The position numbers were made by a program, and so were the translations under genes. From Gracilimonas halophila (GTDB lineage: Bacteria > Bacteroidota > Rhodothermia > Balneolales > Balneolaceae): a DNA stretch of 64,000 nucleotides. The stretch covers positions 496,001-560,000 of the forward strand of contig NZ_JBHULI010000024.1 of the NCBI RefSeq assembly GCF_042684365.1. Direction: 5' to 3'. The notes beneath the pieces are model-generated. The model was not told the DNA's origin. It was given only the letters and a program-made list of their open reading frames with translations, and searched no databases. Of the stretch, positions 33,633 to 42,968 are shown one piece after another (within the stretch, counting starts at the first letter, position 1; each line of letters opens with the position of its first letter).

Positions 33633-34394
33633 ATGTTTAAGAAAGCGATCGTGCGTAAACCCTGCCCGAATTTGGCATCGGGGATCACCACTTCCAATCT
33701 CGGAAAACCGGATTATCATAAAGCCCTGTTACAGCATGCCAGATATGTAGATGCGCTCAAGGATCTCGGTTTAGAGGTTGATGTTTTGGAAGCTGATAAT
33801 CGTTTTCCTGATTCAGTATTTGTGGAAGATGTGGCTGTATGTATTGGAAATCTTGGTGTGATCACCAGGCCCGGGGCCGGTTCCAGAAGAGATGAAATAA
33901 CACTCATCAAAGAGGTTATTAGTTCAAACTTCGACCACGTTGAGTCTATAAAAGAACCCGGAACGCTGGAAGGAGGAGATGTAATGATGGCGGATAATAC
34001 GTTTTATGTTGGATTATCTGACCGGACCAATAAACCGGGTATAGATCAATTCCGAAATATCATGAAAGAATTTAATTATTCCGTTCATCAGGTTCCCCTT
34101 GGTGATATTCTTCACCTCAAAACAGGCATATCTTATTTGGAAGATAATAATCTGCTTCTGACCGCTGAAATGAATGAAATCGATCTATTTTCGTCTTTCA
34201 ATAAGATCATAGTTCCTGACGAGGAAGCATATGCTGCAAATAGTATTTGGATAAACGGTACCGTTGTTATTCCGGCAGGTTTTCCGGTCACAAAGCAAAA
34301 GATCGAAGCCGCCGGCTATAAAACAGTTCAGATCGAAATGACTGAGTTTGAGAAACTGGATGGTGGGCTAAGTTGCTTATCCCTGCGGTTTTAG
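33633..34394 (+). CDS. Dimethylarginine dimethylaminohydrolase-like hydrolase
   Basis: A 253-residue protein of the amidinotransferase/DDAH fold. Motifs are FPDSVFVEDVAVC (FxED, near residue 65), GTLEGGDVMM (near 108), HLKTGISYL (catalytic histidine, near 163) and the ending LDGGLSCLSLRF with the nucleophilic cysteine. These enzymes hydrolyse methylated arginine to citrulline and an amine. Divergent from truA and ending seven bases from the convergent DinB-like gene. Confidence 0.88.
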   Translation: MFKKAIVRKPCPNLASGITTSNLGKPDYHKALLQHARYVDALKDLGLEVDVLEADNRFPDSVFVEDVAVCIGNLGVITRPGAGSRRDEITLIKEVISSNFDHVESIKEPGTLEGGDVMMADNTFYVGLSDRTNKPGIDQFRNIMKEFNYSVHQVPLGDILHLKTGISYLEDNNLLLTAEMNEIDLFSSFNKIIVPDEEAYAANSIWINGTVVIPAGFPVTKQKIEAAGYKTVQIEMTEFEKLDGGLSCLSLRF

Positions 34395-34401
34395 AAAGCC
34401 A

Positions 34402-34884
34402 TTACTGATCTCTGTTTAACAGCCGGTAAATAATGGCAAGCTGACCGGTATGGTATGCATTGTGCTGAAGTACCAGCAACGCCTCCCTCAACAAGGTTTG
34501 CCCGTCACCATGCTCAAAAGGCTTGGTAAGTCCATTGGTTTCATCCAACAGAAGATTCATCATTTCATCCCTCTCTTTCAGAAACGATTTCTTGAGTTCT
34601 TCCCACTCCTTTTCACTTCCCGGTGCTTGTTCTACCGGCCAGTATTCGTCGGGCCATGTTCTTGGTTCGTACTCCGGATTTCTGCTGAAGTCAAGGATGT
34701 CAAATTGTGCTACACGGATATGAAAAAACTGTTCATAAAAGGAATAGGGTAATCCGGTCGGCCGTTTTCCCAGATCTTCAAAATCAACTTCCTGCAACAG
34801 TTCTTCGATCTTTAGATAAGCTTGTCCGCCTTCCAATTGCTGAATGATCTGCTCGCGCGTAATTCGGTGTGAATTTACTTCCAT
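34402..34884 (-). CDS. DinB-like four-helix protein
   Basis: About 160 residues from ATG 34884 (MEVNSHRITREQIIQQLEGG). FYEQFFHIRVAQFDILDFSR and the C-terminal HNAYHTGQLAIIYRLL, with histidines positioned as in DinB/YfiT metal-binding bundles. Members include thiol transferases and uncharacterised stress proteins. Substrate unknown. Confidence 0.75.
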   Translation of the reverse strand: MEVNSHRITREQIIQQLEGGQAYLKIEELLQEVDFEDLGKRPTGLPYSFYEQFFHIRVAQFDILDFSRNPEYEPRTWPDEYWPVEQAPGSEKEWEELKKSFLKERDEMMNLLLDETNGLTKPFEHGDGQTLLREALLVLQHNAYHTGQLAIIYRLLNRDQ

Positions 34885-34973
34885 GATTGTATTTTGATTG
34901 ATCGTTTTGGTACATAAATACATGATAACCGAGAATCATTCAAATGGCTAAGGTTTTGATTCTTACTTAACTA

Positions 34974-35100
34974 GTCATTTCGACCGGAGTGAATGAGCCC
35001 AACGGGCAAATGAACGGAGCGGAGAAATCTACGAGGTAAGATGAGGCTCCCGAACCCTGTTCCAACCCCGCAGATCTCTCGGCTCCGCTCGAGATGGCAA
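34974..35100. repeat. REP-like hairpin repeat, copy 1
   Basis: Starts GTCATTTCGACCGGAGTGAA and ends CTCCGCTCGAGATGGC; the two ends are roughly inverted (CATTTCGACCGGAG against CTCCGCTCGAGATG). Middle has GAAATCTACGAGGTAAG and CGCAGATCTCTCGG. Confidence 0.9.
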
Positions 35101-35158
35101 ACACGGGAGGCTTGTGGTTGCTACTAAACTTAATAACCCTTTTCCATCACCCACCTTC

Positions 35159-35285
35159 GTCATTTCGACCGGAGTGAATGAGCCCAACGGGCAAATGAAC
35201 GGAGCGGAGAAATCTACGAGGTAAGATGAGGCTCCCAAACCCTGTTCCACCCCCGCAGATCTCTCGGCTCCGCTCGAGATGGCAA
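35159..35285. repeat. REP-like hairpin repeat, copy 2
   Basis: Almost identical to copy 1, 185 bases further on; the 60-base spacer (GGCTTGTGGTTGCTACTAAA and following) is also repeated. Confidence 0.9.
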
Positions 35286-35341
35286 ACACGATAGGCTTGT
35301 AACTGCTACTAAACATAATATACCTCTACCCCACCACCTTC

Positions 35342-35525
35342 GTCATTTCGACCGGAGTGAATGAGCCCAACGGCGAGTGAACGAAGCGGAGCTCAGAGCG
35401 AAGCGTCACCCACGCAGTGAAATCCAAGGGGCATAAATAGAATACCAAACCCTGTTCCAACCCCGCAGATCTCTCGGCTTCATTTCACTCGCATTCGCTC
35501 GTTGCATTACACTCGAGATGGCAAG
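35342..35525. repeat. REP-like hairpin repeat, copy 3 (longer form)
   Basis: Same ends, but with extra GAGCTCAGAGCGAAGCGTCA and CATTTCACTCGCATTCGCTC blocks in the two arms, so both arms are lengthened. It is 183 bases from copy 2. Bases 35526-35629, before the acylase gene, show nothing else. Confidence 0.88.
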
Positions 35526-35629
35526 CAGAACAGGTCAATATAAAAAAACCGGTATGCTAAAATTAATCCATTCATAAACCCTGCAGAATGTTTAATTTCC
35601 GCTGAATCAATTATCCATGAAATTGCCTT

Positions 35630-38086
35630 ATGAATACATTTGTAAAGCTCCTCCTCTTTTTTCTGATCCTGATCATCGGTTTTGCAGGACTCGCTTTCTA
35701 CTGGACCTTCTATAAACCATTGCCCGATTATGAAGCCAGCATCACGCTGAACGGACTTTCAAACCCTGTCGATATTCACTGGGATGACCATGGAGTGCCT
35801 CATATCTATGCCGAAAATGAACAGGATCTGTATTATGCCCTCGGTTATGTACATGCCCAGGATCGGTTATGGCAGATGACATTATCGCAGATAGCAGCAG
35901 AGGGGCGTTTTGCTGAATTTTTTGGGAATCAGGAAGAGTTGATCGAACTGGACAAATATCAGCGTACACTGGGTTTCTGGAAGATGGCGGAGCAGTTGGT
36001 GGATACCCTTGGAGCGGAAGAGCGACAAGTGTTGTCGGCTTATTCAAATGGAGTGAATGCATTCATTAACACAAATTCTAATCGGTTGCCTGTTGAGTTT
36101 TCACTTGCTGAAATTGAGCCTCTCAACTGGACTTCGACTCGTTCAATTGCCGTCAGCCGCATGATGGCCTGGGAATTGAATATGAGCTGGTGGAGTGAGG
36201 TCACCTATCAATACCTTCAGGAACAATTACCCCCCGACCAGTTTGAACAACTTCGCCTCCGCTTTCCTGAAGATGCTCCCAGATCTGTAAATGGGAATGA
36301 AAATCCACAATTGGGAGCTTCGCTTATGCCTATGCTTCAGCAGGAGATCAAAAAAAGGAATTTACTTGAAGCGGAAGGAACTCATGTGGGCAGTAATGCC
36401 TGGGTCGTTGATGGTTCCAAAACCGAATCAGGGTATCCCATGCTTGCCGGTGATCCCCACCTTGGGTTGGATATGCCCGGGAAATGGTATGAAGTTCACC
36501 TGAACCTGAATGGGAAAAATGTATCCGGGGCCACCATTGCAGGAATTCCGGCCATCATAATCGGACAAAATGATAACATGGCTTGGTCTTTCACCAGCAT
36601 GATGAGCGACGATACCGATTTCTTTATCGAGCAGATGGATCCGCAAGACCGCGGTCGCTATGTAGTGGATTCCCTTGAAAATGGCGAAGCTGAATATGAA
36701 TATTTTTCACGTGTACGGGAGATCATAAAAGTAAAAGATGGCGACGATCGTTCTTTTGAAATTCGCTATACGGATAACGGTCCGGTTATCTCCGATATCT
36801 ACCCTGTTGAGGAACTGACATCCGATAAATTGATCAGTATGAAATGGGCCGGATATGAACCAAGCAACGAAATGAGAACCCTCTACCGGATCAACTGGGC
36901 TGATACCTTCCAGGATTTCAAAGATGCACTACCAACTTTCGGTGTACCCGGTTTGAACTTTATGTATGGTGATGTGGAGGGTAACATAGCCATGTATTCC
37001 ATTGGCAATATTCCGATTATCAACGGGGATCCGATTACGATGAAGCATGGCTGGGATCCGGAACAGGACTGGCAGGGATTCATTCCTCATGATGAGATGC
37101 CTCGTATCATAAATCCTGAAAAAGGATGGATCGCAAACGCCAACAATAAGATCACTTCCGACAGCTACCCCTATTATCTCGCTACCTTTTGGGAACCGCC
37201 CTCGAGGATCGAACGGATAGAGGAAATTCTGAGTGACAGTACCACTTTTAGGTACGCTGATTTTGAGACACTTCAGAATGATTCCTATTCACACTTTGCG
37301 GCTACACTCACCCCACAGATCCTGCAGATCATCAAAGATCAGGATGCTTATAATTTTGACCTTCCCATTTCCTATCTGGAAAACTGGGATTATAACTATG
37401 GGCTTAAATCAACAGCTGCTTCTATTTTTGATGTATTCTTTATGAACTTCACAGAGAATACACTCAAAGATGATTTTGGAGACATTGCTTATTCAAACTT
37501 CATACATCATGAAAATATTCCTGTTCGTACCATGACCTCCCTCATCGAAGAGGAAAGCTCACTTTTTGATGACATTCAAACTGACTCTGTTGAAACCAAA
37601 GAGGATATGGTCATAAAAAGTATGCAGGAAGCAATACTGTTTTTAAGTGATTCGCTGGGCAGTGAACCGTACGAATGGCGCTGGGAACAACTGCATACCA
37701 TCACCTTTGAGCCACCATTATTTGCTCAAGCCGCTGAAGATCCGGAGGCTCCATCTTCATTAAGAATGATCGTAGATAATGTGCTTAGTAAAGGTCCCTA
37801 TGAAGTTCAAAGTCATGGAATGAGTGTGAACAACGGGCAATATCGCTGGAATAAACCTTTTGAAATGATTCTGGGGCCTTCTCTCCGGCGGATCTCAGAT
37901 CTTTCTGATATGAGCAAGAGCAAGAGTGTACTGCCTACAGGACAGTCAGGAAATCCACTTTCTGATTATTACGGAGATCAAACCGAACTATGGCTGAATG
38001 GACAGTACCGATGGCTATATCAGGATTCTACCGTTTTATTTGATGAGGTTGAAGTACGAACTATGCGTTTGGTTCCGGGTGAGTAA
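35630..38086 (+). CDS. Penicillin-acylase-family Ntn hydrolase (peptidase S45)
   Basis: An 818-residue precursor. N-terminal hydrophobic segment (about 5-26) anchors or exports it. Alpha-chain motif WDDHGVPHIYAENEQDLYYA (near 50) and YVHAQDRLWQM. The autoproteolysis site is HVGSNAWVVDGSKTESGYPM near residue 262, where the new N-terminal serine of GSNAW is the nucleophile. Downstream GDPHLGLDMPGKWYEVHL and the asparagine-bearing blocks match the family. Such enzymes cleave amides, including acyl-homoserine lactones and beta-lactam side chains; the natural substrate is unknown. REP-like repeats flank it on both sides. Confidence 0.9.
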   Translation: MNTFVKLLLFFLILIIGFAGLAFYWTFYKPLPDYEASITLNGLSNPVDIHWDDHGVPHIYAENEQDLYYALGYVHAQDRLWQMTLSQIAAEGRFAEFFGNQEELIELDKYQRTLGFWKMAEQLVDTLGAEERQVLSAYSNGVNAFINTNSNRLPVEFSLAEIEPLNWTSTRSIAVSRMMAWELNMSWWSEVTYQYLQEQLPPDQFEQLRLRFPEDAPRSVNGNENPQLGASLMPMLQQEIKKRNLLEAEGTHVGSNAWVVDGSKTESGYPMLAGDPHLGLDMPGKWYEVHLNLNGKNVSGATIAGIPAIIIGQNDNMAWSFTSMMSDDTDFFIEQMDPQDRGRYVVDSLENGEAEYEYFSRVREIIKVKDGDDRSFEIRYTDNGPVISDIYPVEELTSDKLISMKWAGYEPSNEMRTLYRINWADTFQDFKDALPTFGVPGLNFMYGDVEGNIAMYSIGNIPIINGDPITMKHGWDPEQDWQGFIPHDEMPRIINPEKGWIANANNKITSDSYPYYLATFWEPPSRIERIEEILSDSTTFRYADFETLQNDSYSHFAATLTPQILQIIKDQDAYNFDLPISYLENWDYNYGLKSTAASIFDVFFMNFTENTLKDDFGDIAYSNFIHHENIPVRTMTSLIEEESSLFDDIQTDSVETKEDMVIKSMQEAILFLSDSLGSEPYEWRWEQLHTITFEPPLFAQAAEDPEAPSSLRMIVDNVLSKGPYEVQSHGMSVNNGQYRWNKPFEMILGPSLRRISDLSDMSKSKSVLPTGQSGNPLSDYYGDQTELWLNGQYRWLYQDSTVLFDEVEVRTMRLVPGE

Positions 38087-38118
38087 CTCCACCTTGGTGT
38101 CATCCACCTATTCTGTTT

Positions 38119-38272
38119 GTCATTTCGACCGGAGCGAATGAGCCCAACGGGTGAGTGAACGAAGCGGAGAAATCCACGGGGTAAGACACAGACAACAAAG
38201 ACCTTCACAAACTACGTGGATCTCTCGACTGCATTCTCTCGTATTCACTCGTTCATTCCGCTCGAGATGACA
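38119..38272. repeat. REP-like hairpin repeat, copy 4
   Basis: GTCATTTCGACCGGAGCGAA at the left end and CCGCTCGAGATGACAAACAC at the right. Its interior (GACACAGACAACAAAGACCT) is shared only with copy 6. Confidence 0.9.
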
Positions 38273-38335
38273 AACACGAGGGCTTATGGTTGCTACCAGA
38301 ACAGTATAAACCTCTTTCCTTCCCACTACCCTTGC

Positions 38336-38491
38336 GTCATTTCGACCGGAGTGAATGAGCCTAACGGGCGAGTGAACGGAGTGGAGCTCAGAGCGAAGCG
38401 TCACCCACGCAGTGAAATCCACGGGGTATGATTTAAACTCCCAAGACCATACCCAACTCCTCAGATCTCTCGACTCCGCTCGAGATGGCAA
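38336..38491. repeat. REP-like hairpin repeat, copy 5
   Basis: Has the extended left arm with GGAGCTCAGAGCGAAGCGTC as in copy 3. The linker before it (TGCTACCAGAACAGTATAAA) also precedes copy 7. Confidence 0.9.
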
Positions 38492-38506
38492 ATATGGGGG
38501 GCTTAT

Positions 38507-38869
38507 TCAGTCACCTTCGGTCTTATTTCGTTTACTGTGCCTAATATTCCTTTCATCAGCGTAATCACCGAAAGGATATAACCCCAATTCTTTATTCAGA
38601 AATCTTAACTCAGGATTTGTTCGCTGGATTAATTCCAACTTCTTTTTCCTGCTCCATCTCTTTATTTGTTTTTCCCTTCGTATTGAATCTTGCACATATT
38701 TGTATTCTTCATACCACAATAAGAGGTGGCATCTATAACGTCCTGCAAACGTTTCAGGTTTTCCGGCATTTAAGCCATGTTCCAGTATTCTTGATGGAAG
38801 ACTATTGGTCATTCCTACATAAAGAGTGGTTTTACTGGAATTAGTGATTATATAGGTGCAATATGGCAT
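38507..38869 (-). CDS. GIY-YIG nuclease-family protein embedded in repeats
   Basis: A 120-residue single-domain GIY-YIG protein. TYIITNSSKTTLYVGMTN (near residues 4-21) is the GIY-YIG segment, with the YHxR-type helix (SLPSRILEHG) after it and REKQIKRWSRKKKLELI further on. This matches the small YhbQ/UPF0213-like group. It lies between REP copies 4-5 and 6-7, only about 15 bases from the end of copy 5. DNA cleavage is the family's activity; whether this one nicks DNA is not known. Confidence 0.88.
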   Translation of the reverse strand: MPYCTYIITNSSKTTLYVGMTNSLPSRILEHGLNAGKPETFAGRYRCHLLLWYEEYKYVQDSIRREKQIKRWSRKKKLELIQRTNPELRFLNKELGLYPFGDYADERNIRHSKRNKTEGD

Positions 38870-38930
38870 AGCAGATTATAATAAGTACACTTCTTTTTGT
38901 CATTGCTAACCCAAAATCAATCCTGCCTTC

Positions 38931-39052
38931 GTTATTTCGACCGGAGTGAAATTCACGGGGTAAGACACAGACAACAAAGACCTTCGAAAACTACGGTGAT
39001 CTCTCGGCTGCATTCATCTCATATTCACTCGTTCATTCCGCTCGAGATGACA
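38931..39052. repeat. REP-like hairpin repeat, copy 6 (short left arm)
   Basis: Lacks the AATGAGCCCAACGGG part of the left arm: reads GACCGGAGTGAAATTCACGG. The right half is nearly identical to copy 4. Confidence 0.88.
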
Positions 39053-39115
39053 AACACGAGGGCTTATTGTTGCTACCAGAACAGTATAAACCTCTTTCCT
39101 TCCCACCACCCCGGT

Positions 39116-39240
39116 GTCATTTCGACCGGAGTGAATGAGCCTAACGGGCGAGTGAACGGAGCGGAGAAATCTACGGGGTAAGATGAGACTTCCAAGACCT
39201 TTTCCAATCACGCAGATCTCTCGGCTTCGCTCGAGATGGA
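39116..39240. repeat. REP-like hairpin repeat, copy 7
   Basis: Standard form, from GTCATTTCGACCGGAG to CTCGAGATGG. It ends 113 bases before the M16 peptidase start. Confidence 0.9.
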
Positions 39241-39352
39241 AAAGGTCTTGGTGACTGAATCTGACAAGATCATTCATGGAGCAACAAATTATTTACAAAC
39301 CCGTATCTCCCATCCTCTTATATTCGGAGCTCTAACCATCAAAAAACCTGTT

Positions 39353-42190
39353 ATGAAAACACGATTTTTCTACCTCTTTACTGCCCTCCTAATTTCAACA
39401 TTAACCCTCTCTTCCTGCTCGCAAAGTGAAACCGAATTTTCGGTGGATTATGAGAAATTCACTTTGGATAATGGACTGGAAGTCATACTCCATAAAGACG
39501 ATTCCGATCCTGTTACTGCCGTTGCCCTGACATTTCATGTTGGATCAGCCAGGGAAATTGAGGGACGTACGGGTTTTGCCCACTTGTTTGAGCACCTGTT
39601 ATTTCTGGAATCCGAAAACCTTGGGAAAGGCGGTCTTGATAAAATGAGCAGCCGAATTGGCGGGTCCGGAGCAAACGGATCCACAAGTCGAGACAGAACC
39701 AACTATTTCCAGACAGTACCAAGCGATGCCCTGGAAAAGATGATCTGGGCAGAAGCCGATAAGTTGGGCTATTTCATCAATACGGTAACGGAAGCCGTAC
39801 TTGCAAAAGAGAAGCAGGTTGTAAAGAACGAGAAAAGACAAGGCGTTGATAATGCTCCATACGGTCACGCAAACTACTTGGTCGGTAAGAATATGTATCC
39901 GGAAAGTCATCCGTATAACTGGCAGGTGATCGGCTCCCTTGAAGACCTTCAAAATGCAACTCTTCAGGATGTAAAGGATTTTTATAACAAGTGGTATGTT
40001 CCCAGTAACGCCACTCTTGTTATTGCAGGCGACTTTTATTCAGAACAGGCGAAGGAATGGGTTCACAAATATTTTGATGAGATCCCACGTGGCGATGAGA
40101 TAGAACCATTACCGGATATGCCGGTTTCTTTAGATGAAACCAAGAAAAAGTATTATGAAGATAATTTTGCCCGTCTTCCTGAACTCCGAATGGTATGGCC
40201 GGGTGTTGACCTCTATCACGAAGATGCCTATGCGCTCGATATCCTGACAGAACTACTTTCTGATGGTAAAAAAGCACCGTTCTATCAGGTATTGGTTGAA
40301 GAAAAAGAGCTTACTTCAAATGTATTCATTAACAGCGGAAACTCTGAGCTGGCCGGTGAAATTTCACTTATCACCAGAGCTTACCCCAATACTAACCTAA
40401 ATGAAGTGGCTACCGCTGTGGAGGAAGCTTTTTTGCGTTTTGAAGAGGAAGGATTCACCCAAGCTGACCTTGACCGTATCAAAGCGGGAATTGAGACTGA
40501 TTTCTATAATGGTCTTTCAAGTGTACTTGGTAAAGCTTTTCAACTGGCTCAATACAATATCTTTGCAAATGATCCGGGATATATCAATGAGGACATCGAA
40601 AAGACACTTGCCGTTACCAAGGAAGATGTAATGCGGGTGTATGAGAAATATATCAAAGGAAAACATTACGTAGCCACAAGCTTTGTGCCACGCGGACAAA
40701 CAGATCTGATCCTTGACGATTCTGAGGCTGCTGAAGTATCAGAGGAAGAGATCGTAGCCAATGCAGAAGGCGAGCAGTTTGTACTGCCGGAAGAAACCGA
40801 ATATGAACGAACCCCTTCCAGCTTTGATCGCACTGTAGAACCTCCTTATGGTGAAAGTCCTGACCTGAAAGTACCGGAAGTCTGGGAAGCTGAATTGGCA
40901 AACGGACTCAATATCTATGGGATCGAAAACTATGAATTGCCTTTGGTTCAGTTTGAGATCTCCCTGAAAGGCGGACTGTTACTCGAAGATCCTGAAAAAG
41001 TGGGTGTTTCCAACTTAATGGCAGATCTGATGACAAAGGGAACCGCCAACAAAACCCCCGAAGAACTTGAAGAGGCGATCGCTGAACTGGGTGCCACCAT
41101 CCGTGTGAACGCCGGCAGACAAAGTATTTCCATCAGCGGTAATACCCTTGCCCGTAATTACGATGCCACCATGGAATTAGTGGAAGAGATCATGCTGGAA
41201 CCAAGATGGGACGAGCGTGAGTTTGAGCTTGCAAAACAAAGTACTGCAAGTCAGATAGCTCAGCAAAGTGCCAACCCGAACAGCATTGCTTCCAACACCT
41301 TCAATAAACTACTATATGGTGACAGCCATATTCTTTCCTTCAACCCTATCGGAACTACAAACAGTATTGAAAATATAACCCTTGATGATCTGAAGACTTA
41401 TTATGATACCAATTTCTCTCCTGCTGTCGCAGATATGCACGTGGTCGGAGCGATCGATAAATCAGAAGTAACGAGCTCATTGAGCGGTATCAGCTCTCGC
41501 TGGGAAAACAAAGAAGTTGAGATCCCGGAATTCGACCTGCCTGATGCACCGGAATCTTCAACCGTTTATTTTTATGATGTACCCGACGCCAAGCAATCCG
41601 TGTTGCGATTCGGTTACCTTGCCATGCCGGAAACCGATCCTGACTTCTATCGTGCTAACATCATGAATTACAAACTTGGCGGAGGCGGATTTGCCTCACG
41701 ATTGACCCAGGAATTACGTGAAGGCAAAGGCTATACCTATGGCATTCGCTCCGGTTTCTCGGGTTCTGATATCGCCGGCCCATTTAGCATCTCCAGTGGG
41801 GTGAGAACAAATGTTACCTATGAATCTGCAGCCCTGGTAAAACAGATCCTGGAAGAGTATCCGGAAACCTTTACGGATGAAGATCTGGAAAATACCAAAA
41901 GCTATCTTATTAAAAGTTCTGCCCGTCAGTTTGAAACATCCGGTTCTAAACTGAACATGTTGGCAAATATTAGCTCTTATGGATGGGAACCTGATTATGT
42001 GCGAGACCGTCAGGAAACCGTTCAATCGATCACAATAGACGAAATTCAGGAAATGGCCCGAACCTATGCGGATCCCAACAAAATGATCTGGCTGGTAGTC
42101 GGTGATGCAGAAACTCAGATGGACCGTCTTGAACAGCTGGGTTTTGGAGAACCTATTCTGGTGAATGAATACTTTAAAGAGGGGGAATAG
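39353..42190 (+). CDS. M16-family zinc peptidase, lipoprotein, fused two-domain form
   Basis: 945 residues from ATG 39353. This start gives a lipoprotein signal (MKTRFFYLFTALLISTLTLS then SCSQ), whereas the upstream ATG 39236 lies inside a REP-like repeat. The inverted zinc motif HLFEH is in GFAHLFEHLLFLES (near residue 73), with the distal glutamate region EKQVVKNEKR further on. Two M16 halves are present, the second starting near 540 (ANGLNIYGIENYELPLVQFE) and lacking HxxEH, as in other fused M16 proteins. Likely degrades peptides in the periplasm. Confidence 0.92.
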   Translation: MKTRFFYLFTALLISTLTLSSCSQSETEFSVDYEKFTLDNGLEVILHKDDSDPVTAVALTFHVGSAREIEGRTGFAHLFEHLLFLESENLGKGGLDKMSSRIGGSGANGSTSRDRTNYFQTVPSDALEKMIWAEADKLGYFINTVTEAVLAKEKQVVKNEKRQGVDNAPYGHANYLVGKNMYPESHPYNWQVIGSLEDLQNATLQDVKDFYNKWYVPSNATLVIAGDFYSEQAKEWVHKYFDEIPRGDEIEPLPDMPVSLDETKKKYYEDNFARLPELRMVWPGVDLYHEDAYALDILTELLSDGKKAPFYQVLVEEKELTSNVFINSGNSELAGEISLITRAYPNTNLNEVATAVEEAFLRFEEEGFTQADLDRIKAGIETDFYNGLSSVLGKAFQLAQYNIFANDPGYINEDIEKTLAVTKEDVMRVYEKYIKGKHYVATSFVPRGQTDLILDDSEAAEVSEEEIVANAEGEQFVLPEETEYERTPSSFDRTVEPPYGESPDLKVPEVWEAELANGLNIYGIENYELPLVQFEISLKGGLLLEDPEKVGVSNLMADLMTKGTANKTPEELEEAIAELGATIRVNAGRQSISISGNTLARNYDATMELVEEIMLEPRWDEREFELAKQSTASQIAQQSANPNSIASNTFNKLLYGDSHILSFNPIGTTNSIENITLDDLKTYYDTNFSPAVADMHVVGAIDKSEVTSSLSGISSRWENKEVEIPEFDLPDAPESSTVYFYDVPDAKQSVLRFGYLAMPETDPDFYRANIMNYKLGGGGFASRLTQELREGKGYTYGIRSGFSGSDIAGPFSISSGVRTNVTYESAALVKQILEEYPETFTDEDLENTKSYLIKSSARQFETSGSKLNMLANISSYGWEPDYVRDRQETVQSITIDEIQEMARTYADPNKMIWLVVGDAETQMDRLEQLGFGEPILVNEYFKEGE

Positions 42191-42259
42191 GTTTTAGGCA
42201 TTAGGTGTTAGGTGTTAGGTGTTAGGTTTTAGGTGTTAGGTGTTAGGTTTTAGGTTTTA
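42190..42259 (+). repeat. Heptanucleotide tandem repeat (GGTKTTA)10
   Basis: Ten 7-base units: mostly GGTGTTA or GGTTTTA, one GGCATTA. It starts at the last base of the M16 stop codon and is followed by GATGTG. Confidence 0.9.
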
Positions 42260-42564
42260 GATGTGTTCTTATGTCTAAAATCTCACGTCTAACATCTATT
42301 CCTCCTCTAATAGCCTATATAGGTTTCTCCGGCCTGCAGCTCTTTTGATACCTCGCCGGGTGGCAAATTTGACCGGAATTGAGATAAATCCGCCTCCTCT
42401 TTTTGCTTTTTTGACAACGAAATGGAGATGAGCAAGTCCGCCAGGGGTTTTTGAATATGCTTTTGGGGAAGGATTTGAAGGACGGTTTACAATAAGCTAT
42501 TCTTGATTAAACTTAACCTAAGATTCTCCTTTTAACGGTCCATTTTTTGGCGAAGTTACAAATC
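42260..42564. other. Intergenic stretch with a start-less open frame
   Basis: A minus-strand frame, open from about 42495 to TAG 42296-42298, has protein-like sequence (SKTPGGLAHLHFVVKKAKRG, then FISIPVKFATRRGIKRAAG) but no start codon. It may be the end of a lost gene. The rest has nothing recognisable. Confidence 0.3.
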
Positions 42565-42658
42565 TTATTCTGAGTATCTTTCAATCAAATCGTCAAGCTC
42601 TTCATTTTCCTTTTTTAGATCTTCCAGTTTTTTTACAAGTCTTGGCTCTAGCCATTTA
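42565..42658 (-). pseudogene. Remnant of a small coiled-coil protein
   Basis: Codons before TAA 42565-42567 read PRLVKKLEDLKKENEELDDL then IERYSE. They align with the C-termini of the small proteins at 44304-44477 (PKILKELKSLEKEREEIDDI then IKKYSK) and 42659-42859. No start codon is present. Confidence 0.45.
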
Positions 42659-42859
42659 TTAATACAAGCTTTTCAAAAACTCTTCTAATTCTTCAACTTC
42701 TTTATTTACCTTCTCCATCTTTTCTGTTACTTCTTTAGGCACCCCTTTATTTTGGGCTCTTTTAATAAATCTATCCTGACTTTTCATTTGTATATCTCTG
42801 ACAAATTTTTCAAAAATACTAAAACTTGATCCTATTTTATCTTTACCATTTATAGACAT
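42659..42859 (-). CDS. Small charged coiled-coil protein
   Basis: 66 residues: FSIFEKFVRDIQMKSQDRFI, then PKEVTEKMEKVNKEVEELEE, a heptad-like coil ending FLKSLY. Related in its C-terminal pattern to two other small ORFs nearby. Function unknown. Confidence 0.5.
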   Translation of the reverse strand: MSINGKDKIGSSFSIFEKFVRDIQMKSQDRFIKRAQNKGVPKEVTEKMEKVNKEVEELEEFLKSLY

Positions 42860-42968
42860 AGCTCGATACTTTGTTCTTAATTATAGACTTTTTTATTTAT
42901 TTTTGGCCGAATATATCAGGTATAATTTCTTTAATAAAAATGATTTGTACAACCAATGTCAATGAATC

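Noticed and set aside
35029..35316. Open frame across REP-like repeats 1 and 2
   Set aside because: Its translation is the repeat itself read twice; similar frames arise in every repeat copy.
34974..39240. CRISPR array
   Set aside because: The repeats are long hairpins with conserved spacers and irregular placing; no cas genes are present.
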